Positions 54,843 through 64,000 of a stretch of DNA of 64,000 nucleotides are shown here, in pieces. This DNA comes from Thuidium tamariscinum. Lineage: Eukaryota > Streptophyta > Bryopsida > Hypnales > Thuidiaceae. The number at the start of each line of letters is the position of its first letter. Positions within the stretch are counted from its first letter, which is position 1. The notes beneath the pieces are model-generated. The model was given only the letters and a program-made list of their open reading frames with translations. It made no database searches and was not told the DNA's origin. The DNA lies in NCBI GenBank assembly GCA_947034885.2, contig OX344753.2, forward strand, positions 10,540,001-10,604,000. Reading direction: 5' to 3'. The translations under genes were made by a program, and so were the position numbers.

Positions 54843-57800
54843 TCACACCATTTCCAAAATCTTGATGTTGCCCAAGGAGTTGGCGGCCACGAGGGTTTGC
54901 GACTTGCCTCTCCAGCACACGCTGGACACGAATTGACCGCCGTCCTCCTCCACCTCTCGGCCGGTGATGGGGTCTGTGCATCCGAATTTGTGGGATGCCA
55001 TTTCCATGGGCAGGGATTTGTGGTAGGCAAACACCTGCGAAATGGAACAACGAAGTGGGGTTATGCGAAAGCACGAAGGAGAATTTATTGAAATAAAGTG
55101 GTTGAATTCACATGCATAGGAGTTGAAATAAATTTAAAGCACAAGAGTCTGTTTAGGGTGAAAGAGGTTGCTTTCATATCTGTAATAGTTGATAAGACTC
55201 AATTTGAAGGCTTCAAGGAAGGAATACTCCCCAAAAGCTAGGAAACATGCATAAGTATTTAAACAATGAATTTATGCTTTGGAAAACAACTGTAGTTGGT
55301 TATAAGCTTCCAAACTGGACTTTTTGTTTTTAATTCAGCCATAAGTGAATGTGGCCAACTGTGGCTGCTTACACATCTGATTAAGGTAGGCGCACCTTAA
55401 TCAGATAAAGTTAACACGGTGTACAATTCTGAGGCAAGCATGTACCTCTGCAGTACATGAGCTTACTTATTCTTCGAAAGACATTCGCACATGTACCACA
55501 AGAATACATTCTCGACCTAGAATGTACACCAATGCGTATATTTTAATAAAATAAGGTTTCGTTGTCAATTTTAAGAGTAACCACCTTCTCGGAGTTCAAA
55601 TTAACAATTTAAGAAGTCTTCTAAATATTTTGAAGAAAGATCAACCTAGAAAAGAAAAAAACAAAGAAACGAAAGGTCAAGCGAGAAAAGAAAACTAACC
55701 GCATTCGATTCTGATCCACAAGCAATATAACCATCCGCAATAGAGAGACCAATAAAATTCTGCACATGATAACACACCCATCAATTTAGTAACACAAAAG
55801 ATTGATACGTATCACATCTAAATCCGTCCGATGTGATAACAAAAGAGCTAACCAGCAACAAGAAGAGAAACAGCGAAGATGATAAAGTTGGGTTTGCTAA
55901 TTTTGAAAATCGAAACCCAACTTTATTTTCGCTTGTTCCTGTCCAATTCTATTCAGGTTGCGTGCAATAGTCTTCATTGATTTTGGTGAAACGAAAGTTA
56001 AAACCCATCTAAAACTTATGCTTTTCTCAATAAAATCCATCAAATTGGTATCAAACGGTTTCAAACCACACAGCCCAACACTTATTTCGAGATATAATAA
56101 TGCATAAAAAAATAGCAATTGTAGGCAAAGGCAGGGTTACCTTTTCGTTGGTATGTCCCGTATATGTGAGTGAACAATCTGTCCGAGCATGAGGCGTGGT
56201 GTTGGCTCTCGTCAAGTCCCAGAGCTTGAGTGTGTTGTCGGTGGAGGCGGAAACGAGCGTGACCGAGTTCACAAACTTGACATAGCTCACGGCCTTCTGG
56301 TGACTGGCTAAAATACACAAAGGCAGCTTCGGGGAACGCAAGTCGTACACGTACACCTTGTAGTCTGCGGAACCGAACGTCAGCAAATGCCCGGAGTCGG
56401 GGGGGAACTGAATGCTGCACACGTTGGCTTTCGTCTTGATCGTCCCTACACTGCTCTCCTGCAATTTCCAGAGCAACAATAAATGGGGGCTTAGATCAGA
56501 GTTTGGTAACTATTTTGGCACTGCGTAAACATAAATGTGTTCAAAATTGTAAGGCATGATTTTTTCCTTCTGTTGGTAGATCTCGTCACCTTTCTTGAAG
56601 CTTCCTCAATGATTTATTTCAATTTAGAAGTGGCGACTCTTGACTATTTGAGGACCTAGTGGTAATCGAAGACAAATCCGGACAGCATCAATGATTTTAA
56701 AGTTAGAGGAAATGTAGCATTGATGAACCGAAATGAAAAATGATACCTGACTGATACTCCACAATTTCACAGTTCCGTCATCACTACCACTGGCAAACTT
56801 GGTGGGGTCGGCTCTGGAAAAATCTACAGACCAAGCTCGTTTTTCGTGCTCCTCATACTCCATCAGAACTTTGTTGGCACTGACATCCCACAACTGATCC
56901 ACGAGCATCCCAAGTTAAAAAGGTATGCTCCGTAAAGAGAACAAGCAGATATTCCACTACTGCTGTCACAAAAGAAAATAATCCACCCCAAACAACAAAG
57001 ACAATGAAAGATGCACTCAACAGGCTGAGAATCTAGAATTACGAAGCCATTCGAGAAAATAATTGCCGTAAGGCAAAACAACTTGAAAAATTATCCTTAC
57101 AACTAAACGAAAAAACAGGGTTTCCAGTAAAATTAGTCTATTTCAAGAACGTTCACACAGCACATAAGATTCAGAAGGTAAGTCCCTATGTATCAATGAG
57201 AGGTCTCCCCAAGAATCCTAGAGAAGATTTTCTACGTGCGTTGTCTAAAAGTTACTGCAACGGTCTAATTTACTAACACCTTGTTTCAGAAGACAATGCG
57301 CAATGATGTCGATATGGGGCCCATAAATCTGAGAATCCCACCGAACAAATCACTAAGCCTATATAACAGTATGCTAGGTCCCTTTCTATTTCTAGACGCA
57401 AGCCTTTGTGGCACGAGTAAAGAGTAAAAAAATTTCAATATAATGGTTCATAATGATTCTATCTACAGTTTAGTACCACCCCGGCAGGGTCAAGAATGGT
57501 ATTTCGATGCAAAAATGAGAATCAACTACATATTCCAGCAAACTGAGTTAGGCCAAACCCACCTAAATCAAGCCCTCCTAATCACACGAAGCTAAATAAT
57601 TCTGACCACTTCACATAATAAGACACTCAGCCAACATAACATTCTTGAACCCATCACACTAGATCCCTTTCAATTTCAAGATGCAAGTCTCTATGGCAGA
57701 AATAGAGGAAGCAAGAAGCCTTGAATTCAGTTGTCCAGAACCATTCTATCTACACAACCAAAATAGAAGATAGGTTCAAGACTGTAATGCAAAGCAAACA

Positions 57801-60800
57801 GTAAAAATCAATTACAAATTCCAGTAAACTGAGGGAATCCAAACGTCGAAACCCACCTGCACCACGCCTTCATAGTCACACGACGCTAAATAATTCTTGA
57901 TATACCCATTCCAGCACACGCTGCTCAACTTGGACCGACACGGCATCTCCACCACCGGATAGTGAATATCCACCTGCTCATTAAGAATACTATCACACTC
58001 AAACACTTTGATCCGTTTACACACCCCAGCCGTCGCAAAATACTCTTCGTCCCGGTCAAAGCTCAACGAGCACACCATGTTCGCCGTGTTCAATAAGTCC
58101 CCATGCCGCAACGTGGCCTTCACTTCGAACCGACTGTAGCGCGCGTACTTGCACAAACTGTCAAAAAAACAACCCAGCCAGTCTTCCTCAGGGGTCTCGT
58201 CCCCTTGTTGTCTGGAGCTCATGGTTGTCACCTTCTTCTCATCACCACCAACATTGAGGGATCCTGATTTAGAGCTCGATTTGGAGCTCGGTTTGGAGCT
58301 TGGTCTGGAGACGGTGGTGACGCCAGGAGGAGGGGGAGTAGTCGCTCTCCAGTTCATGGAGAAGTAGACTTTCTCTAAATGGGCGAAGTTGCTCATGAAT
58401 CTGGCACTCTTGAAGGATGTTTTGAGTCGCTGTTCGGGGGTGGCATCCTCGGGGTGAGGTCTCTTACCAAGAAGGCCCTTGCGCTCTGCACCTATTATGG
58501 TATTCAAATTAGCAAACTAATTATAATCTTTAACCTCTAAGGGCTTCACAGTTTATTGCACTTCAGAGATTGAATTATGCATGATGAGCAGAGCGCTTCA
58601 GGGCAATGTTTCTTTCAAATAAATGTTCTCATTCACACGAAGAAGTACTTAAATATTTCAAGGACAACCTTCCTTTACGACTGATTCGATGAAAGTTTGA
58701 TGAGAGTTTGATGAACGTTGCATTATGCTTCGCACTAAGATATAAACAAATATATGCAAAATTTCAAAGGGATTCCGGCGGTACGTGGTTAGTTTCTGAC
58801 AGCCATTGTCGATAGAAAATTGCATACTCGTCATAAATTAACAGAAACTGACTGTCTCGGTGCATTACAAGCTCGTATAGTCGGTTTTTAGAAGAAATTC
58901 CTACATTTAGGGGTCATTGCCAGAAAAGCTCCGTAATAAAACTAGCTAAAGAATTTTCTGTTTTCGACATTTGGCAAAAACTCATGCAGAAATGGTTTCA
59001 CTGACCTGTGGTGACGCGTCTCTGGCCATCACTCGTCACCGGACTGCCGCGTTTCTTCTTCAAGGCAAGCCTTTTTCGTTCCACTTCCTGGATGTCTGCA
59101 TTCAGGCGCGAAACATCATGCGCTAGCTTTCGAGCATTCTCCTGCTTCTGACTCTGCATTCGCAACAGAAACTCAAACAAGACCTCCGACTCGGCTTCTT
59201 TCTCCTCCAGTTGCACTGCGGCCTGCCTCTCCGCTATGGCGTCCCCGGCGTCTGCTAAGATGTCACTGTTGTAAATCTCCCTGAAGGCACAAACTGGGAT
59301 ATCAGAATCACAAGCCATGAACGTGATTCCCATGAATGTAATAAGGTATGTAAACACATAAGCACAAGGACAAAATCAAAACATGAGAGTCTATGAGAAC
59401 CTACTGTTGTTCTTGGGCACAACTAGAGACAGTCAACTTTAAAAATTCATAACTTATTCATATAGTGTCCAAATAATGCATCCTAAAGTCCGTTGGAATC
59501 CTCTTTCAGTTGTCAATAAGATCTAATAAAAATCATTTAATTTTGAATAATAGTAGCTAAGCTCAGAAGTTACATTGGTGACGATAATAGGTGCGTGTAT
59601 ATTTCACGTGAACTAACCCTACAAATTGAACAGGATACAAACACAAGATGCTTTCAGGAAAAAGCCCTGCTTTGGTACTAGGAAAACGTACCTAGCTTTG
59701 GGCCTGCAGTTTGGATCTGGGTACAACAACCGGAGGCAGAAGGAGGCTTCCTTTGGGCATTCTGATAGCAAGCGGGGTGGTAGAATACGGTTCCGTAAAT
59801 CTCCCATCACTCTGGCCCGCTCCACCTCTGAACCAATTGAGCAGAGCAACTGCCAGATAATGATGGTCAACTCTTACTCAAATCGCTCTCACAGCAGGAA
59901 TTTAAACAAAAGGACTGTAACCGAAAAAATCATCAATAAATTGCGACTTCTGATTAAAAAAAACCATACCAGAATTATGTGCCCTCGTTTGTATGACGTT
60001 TAATTTCCATTTCAAGATTCATTTATACTACAATGGACTCCGATGAAAGGATTGTGTGACCAAAAACAAACCATCAAACGAGGGAGGATGTCACACAAAA
60101 ACCATACCGGAATTACGTGTCGTGACATTGACTTTCATATCAAGGTCCATTTTGCAGTATGGTTTGAATTCCCAAAAAGTAAGCCAAAGTTCACACAAAA
60201 ATGCTTCAGTGTGGACGTGACTCAAACATAAGCACCCCAAACTACGAGCATTCTAAAATAACAAGCACTTCGAAAGTGGCAACCATTTAGGGAAACAAAA
60301 TCATTTAAATCCCTTGGAAGTAAAACAAAGTTCACCACGGAATTCTTCCGCGTGGATGAACCTCAACCATAAGCACTCCCACACTACAAAACTACAACAC
60401 ACTTCGAAAATGGAAAACACCTAGAAAACCAAAAAATTGAATCCCTCGAAAGAAAACCAAAGTTCGTAGCAAAATGCTTCAGCGTGGATGCCTCTCAAAC
60501 ATCAGCAATCCCAAACTACAGAAGCATTTCATACTACAACACACTTACAAAGTGACAAACAGATGCGAAACCCAAATAATTTAAATCCCTAGGAAGTTCG
60601 TGGCAAAATGCGTCAACGTGGATGTACCTCAAACATCAGCACTCCCAAACTATAGAAGCATTTCATACCACAACACATTTCCAAAGTGACATCTAGAAAA
60701 CCAAAACAAATTGAATCCTCTTAAGTCCATCGCAAAATGCTACAGCGAATATGTATTTCAAACAATAAGCAGTTAAGCACTCCTAAACTACGAACATTTC

Positions 60801-61714
60801 AAAGTACAACACACTTCAAGAGTTGCAAACGTCTGGAGAAACAAAAGAGTTCGAATTCCTCTAAAGCAAACCAAGTCCACAGCAAACTTCTCGAGCGTGG
60901 ATGAGCCTCAAGCATCAGCACCCCCAAACTCCATAAGCAATGCAAACCACAAGACACTTCCAAAATGACAAACTCGAATTCCTTGCCATAAAACCAAAGT
61001 CCAGTGCTGCGAACCCCTCACCTCAAACAAGAGCACTCCCAAGCTATACACATCCGATGCAAACGAGCTTTCCCCCGTAGCAACCTCCTCGGGACTCGTA
61101 TACCACGCAATCTCCATCTGCAGCACCTGCCGTTGCGGAAAACACTGCTCTCCAAACGCACTCTCCCCCTCGGGCGACCCCATCTCCTCCGACTCCATCT
61201 CTCCCATCACACTCCCACTCGTACTACTCCCACTCAACTCCTCCGTTGCTGGCATCGCAGCAGAATTCCCACCAGCAGCAGAAGAAGAACGTTCCACGAC
61301 AACTCGTTCAGGCGACGGCGACGGAGTGGTGAAGTTTCGGTCTCCATCTCCATCTCCCGACGAGGAGCTGCTGCGCGTACTACTCGCGGAGTCTATGAAG
61401 GCGACTTTGTTGAGAGGGGAGAGGAGGAAACAGGAAGGACGGATGTTGCGGAGCATAACGCCTTGGCCGTGAGCGAGGTTCACGAAGTCCAGAACTTGCT
61501 TGAAGATGTGGAGGGACTGGACTTTGTCGATGATGCGGTGGGGTTGAGAGAGCCATTGGCGGACGGTGAGATCCTCCGCCAATAGAGTTTCGTAGCTGGT
61601 GGTGGGATTGGGGGTGGGGGTGGGGGGGATTGGTATGTGGCTATCGTCGTGATGAGGTGATGAGACTTCTGTTGTTGCGCCAGCAGATGAGGCTCTGCCT
61701 GGAAACTCCTTCAT
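54843..61714 (-). CDS. SPA: SPA-family protein (SUPPRESSOR OF PHYA-105-like), 8 exons, 825 aa
   Basis: SPA proteins pair with the ubiquitin ligase COP1 in the nucleus and, with CUL4-DDB1, drive degradation of light-signalling transcription factors in the dark. Coding exons, 5' to 3': 61,714-61,022; 59,849-59,692; 59,280-59,006; 58,491-57,857; 56,893-56,747; 56,458-56,141; 55,759-55,700; 55,034-54,843. All introns are GT-AG and the lengths sum to 2,478 nt in one frame. A kinase-like domain (about 45-285) has LRNIRPSCF where active kinases have HRDLKPxN, plus WYTSPEE and [14 protein letters not shown] coiled coil follows (about 300-362, [20 protein letters not shown]), then a Ser/Pro linker and a seven-blade WD40 propeller (about 497-825) with [22 protein letters not shown] and the COP1/SPA signature GHTNEKNF. 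The short N-terminus resembles SPA3/SPA4 rather than long SPA1. The ATG is the first in an open frame; an upstream coding exon cannot be excluded. Confidence 0.93.
57374..57905 (-). repeat. Duplication in intron 4 carrying a decayed copy of the exon 4 end
   Basis: About 57,374-57,610 is a diverged copy of about 57,660-57,905, some 286-294 bp away. The right copy includes the last codons of exon 4 ([13 protein letters not shown]) and its donor GTGGGT at 57,856. The left copy reads NYLASCD, then a stop, and keeps a donor-like GTGGGT at 57,562. Confidence 0.8.
59955..60170 (-). repeat. Second, shorter duplication in intron 1
   Basis: 'aaaccatacc.gaatta.gtg' followed by 'tt.catatcaagg/tttcaagattcat' occurs twice, about 142 bp apart, between the array and exon 2. 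Confidence 0.55.
60200..61045 (-). repeat. About 135-bp tandem array in intron 1, derived from the exon 1 end
   Basis: Six diverged units follow the true exon 1 donor. Anchors ('cgtggatg' or variants, plus strand) lie at about 60,211, 60,351, 60,483, 60,617, 60,746 and 60,896, spaced 129-150 bp. On the minus strand most units carry a match to the last bases of exon 1 (true GGGAGTGCTCTTGTTTGAG; unit GGGAGTGCTGATGTTTGAG). The two best copies are followed by GTACAT and GTTCAT at the donor position. Confidence 0.85.
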
Positions 61715-62830
61715 TGCAGGATCTTCAAGAGCGTTTGTGCTACCATGCTTGATCGAATTGCCAGAGGAATCGACCAGTGGAGCCTACTTGTCTGTGTCTA
61801 CCTGTGGAGGCTCCCCTGTTTCCAACCCTAACCCCGAGTCCTATTGTGATGTGGAGATCGCGAGAAAGTGTTTGAAAATGTGAACCAGGGCAGGAAATGG
61901 TTACTGTGATGCGATTAGCACAGAAACATTGGATACTCACCGGAGAACAATGTCCGTCAACCCACCAGTCAAGAATATTGAACACCCAACTGGGAACAAT
62001 TTTCTACAATAAAGGAATTCGCGAGCTCGTTTGGCTGGCCTTACTGAATTTCGAATCCCTGATTTCCCGAATTGGACGAAAGTGCGAGTAAATTGCCGCG
62101 TGATCCCAACCTTCTGGCGCTACTGCTGCTGCCCTGGAGCCTCGCGAACGCAACGACCTGCTCATGGCCACGTTTAGACGTAGCGATTCTTAGAACGCCA
62201 CCGCCATACGTGGAATCTCATCCACCCTTGCATCACCAAACCTCGCACTTCTGCTCATTCCGGGTCGATGCAATCCAGCTTGCAATTCAAGTCGTCAAAA
62301 CGAACCAACAATCGCCTCTAATTTCTCGCTATCGCTGTTGCTACTGATGTTGCTCTCATCGTCGTCTTCGTTACGAACGAGAATCGAAATAGGCGCCTCG
62401 TGATGAATGGTTGTTTGTGCGACCAAATATAACTTAGTGCAAATGATGACAGACTCAAACTGCTTGCATCCCCAATTGTATCCCCAGATTGTATCCCCAA
62501 TTGCGTCCGCACTTTGCATACCCAATTGGCATTCTCAAATTGCATCCTCAAATCGCATCCCCAATCGCGTTGGCTCCCGAAGTGACGGAAGGAGTTATAC
62601 GAGTGGGATCAGTGGACGCGGTGGAAGCGGCAGGCAGCAGGTGGTCGGATGAAACCGACGCTGAGAGGTGATGAGGGGCGGCCGGGTCGTGGCCACACAA
62701 AAACCCAACGGCGGAACGCTGAGGCGGTACGCAACAGGCGGAGCCGCAGCTTCGTGTGCCGCCGGCTGCCGCGGCCATGCCCGGGGCTTCGGGCTGCCCC
62801 CCATTTGGACCCACAAGCGCGCAATTAGTG
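61715..62830 (-). promoter_or_regulatory. Upstream region of the SPA gene (promoter and leader)
   Basis: The sequence is more GC-rich than the DNA to its right, especially 62,560-62,830, and lacks a convincing exon on either strand. It most likely holds the leader and promoter. A degenerate repeat of about 15 bp ('attgcatcccca' variants) lies at about 62,463-62,572. Confidence 0.4.
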
Positions 62831-64000
62831 TGGGTCTTTCGACTGCTCTACTTTTGGTGGAAATATCTGGAATTATGAGGGAATTTGGGTGGTTTGGCCT
62901 TTTGGGGAAGATGACGCAGGACGCCGGTTGTTGTTTTAATCATTTGCTACCGCACGTGGAGGTCAGTTTCAGAAATAAAAATATCATAGAGAATATTTGG
63001 AACATGTCCAAAATTGTAAAATTGTAAAACTATTTTTTGAAAATCTTGAAATTTTTCATTGTTGCCAATCCTGAATATCCAAAAAACATTTTTGAGAAAT
63101 TTTTTTAAATGTAACACATTTATGCATGAATAGAAAAAAATTAATTCAAAATTAAGAAAGTGGAAAAAATAAAGTCTCAAAACTCAAGGAAAGAAAAGAA
63201 AGTTGCCAATCGAAATTCTAATATTAAAATTTTTCAACAACAAGCTGGTGAATCTAATCTATGCATATAGTAGTGTGCCTTGTGTTGTTGTCACAACTAA
63301 AATAAAAGTAAAAATAATTTTCTTATTTCTTTCAATTTACAAGACTTCAAAATTCAGTAACTTTTACACCGTATGTTCAAGCATCATAAAGCAAAGCCCA
63401 CACATTGTTACTCTTCATAGAGAGCTTTCTTAGAATATGAAGAACGCAACTTCAAGATATACGTCTTGGGGGTTGTCATCGTAATAAATAAAACAAACAA
63501 AGAAACAACATAATTTAGAATGTAGATTTTGGGCAATATAGAAGGTGATATTGACTTGCCTAAGTAAATTGACCCCTTCACTTGGCCCCATGGAAAAATA
63601 CTAAAATTTTATACTCTTACACATAATAAAATTTGCAAATTCTAAACTTATATTTACAATCAAATATCCAAAATTAGCTAAGAGAGGCATGTGAGGCAAA
63701 TTAAACCGTAATAAACCATTGTCCCTTTGGAAAACAATTGAAATTGGATTTCAAGCAAGTACCTAAGGGCACAATTTTTGGAAACTTTTTTCAAAGATAG
63801 AAGAACCGATTATCTTTCAACAGGAATATGATGTTTTTCCCAATTGATACCTAAGAATAAAAATTATGCCAAAATAAGCTCAAAACAAGGGAGAGTAGTC
63901 AACAAAGAAAAATTTGAAACTTTTGAATTCTTATTTTTAAAATATTTTTTCTCATAGATTACATTTTTATCCACATGGAAAGCTTTTATTCATGTCATTT
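62831..64000. other. AT-rich right edge
   Basis: No gene, RNA gene or element end is visible. Stops are dense in all frames and poly-A/T runs are common. Confidence 0.45.

Noticed and set aside
62548-63027. Possible gene divergent from SPA (119-aa plus-strand ORF and three minus-strand ORFs)
   Set aside because: The ORFs overlap each other in a GC-rich promoter-like stretch and none has recognisable features.
1-64000. tRNA and rRNA genes
   Set aside because: No sequence with tRNA T-loop context in a cloverleaf or rRNA conserved cores was noticed; the tRNA-like match at 33.48 kb is only the retrotransposon primer site.

Overview
The window is nuclear DNA of a land plant. The one clear host gene is a SPA-type photomorphogenesis repressor (kinase-like domain, coiled coil, COP1-like WD40 propeller) in eight exons with GT-AG introns; this fusion is known only from the green lineage. 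Most of the rest is plant transposon sequence (CACTA/tnp2, hAT/DUF659, a Ty3-gypsy element primed by tRNA-Asp, and several MITEs). Gene-poor, repeat-rich sequence around a compact gene suits a bryophyte, lycophyte, fern or conifer, but I cannot place it more precisely.

Layout. 0.8-5.8 kb: decayed CACTA (tnp2) transposase gene, + strand, followed at 7.1-8.0 kb by a 291-residue orphan ORF. 9.0-19.7 kb: two related hAT transposase pseudogenes in tandem (9.35-12.6 and 14.7-17.4 kb), each between GC-rich blocks of short CpG-containing repeats; the second carries a 361-bp hAT MITE inside its coding region. 19.7-25.2 kb: non-coding repeat (copy A) with a 217-bp CACTA-type MITE. 25,241-35,654: a complete Ty3-gypsy LTR retrotransposon on the minus strand with 2,155-bp LTRs that look identical, target duplication GGCAT, a tRNA-Asp primer site, gag, pol, and an extra 171-aa ORF wholly inside each LTR. 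36-50 kb: AT-rich DNA with a CACTA-type MITE, minisatellites, a diverged second copy (B) of the 20-25 kb repeat, a MITE with an 8-bp target duplication, and a Stowaway-like element. 50.2-54.8 kb: more host-like DNA with a telo-box-like motif and a possible gene start, unproven. 54,843-61,714: the SPA gene, minus strand. 61.7-64 kb: its upstream region, then AT-rich sequence.

The most unusual signals are: (1) intron 1 of the SPA gene is largely a tandem array of about 135-bp units, several repeating the end of exon 1 and its splice-donor position; (2) intron 4 holds a decayed copy of the end of exon 4 with its donor, so the same kind of event happened twice in one gene; (3) the gypsy LTRs carry an ORF for a very acidic, then histone-H1-like basic, protein; (4) gag and pol lie in one frame separated by two stop codons.

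The transposon genes are self-serving and mostly dead (in-frame stops), except the gypsy element, which looks recently inserted. The SPA gene has all reading phases consistent across eight exons and looks functional.
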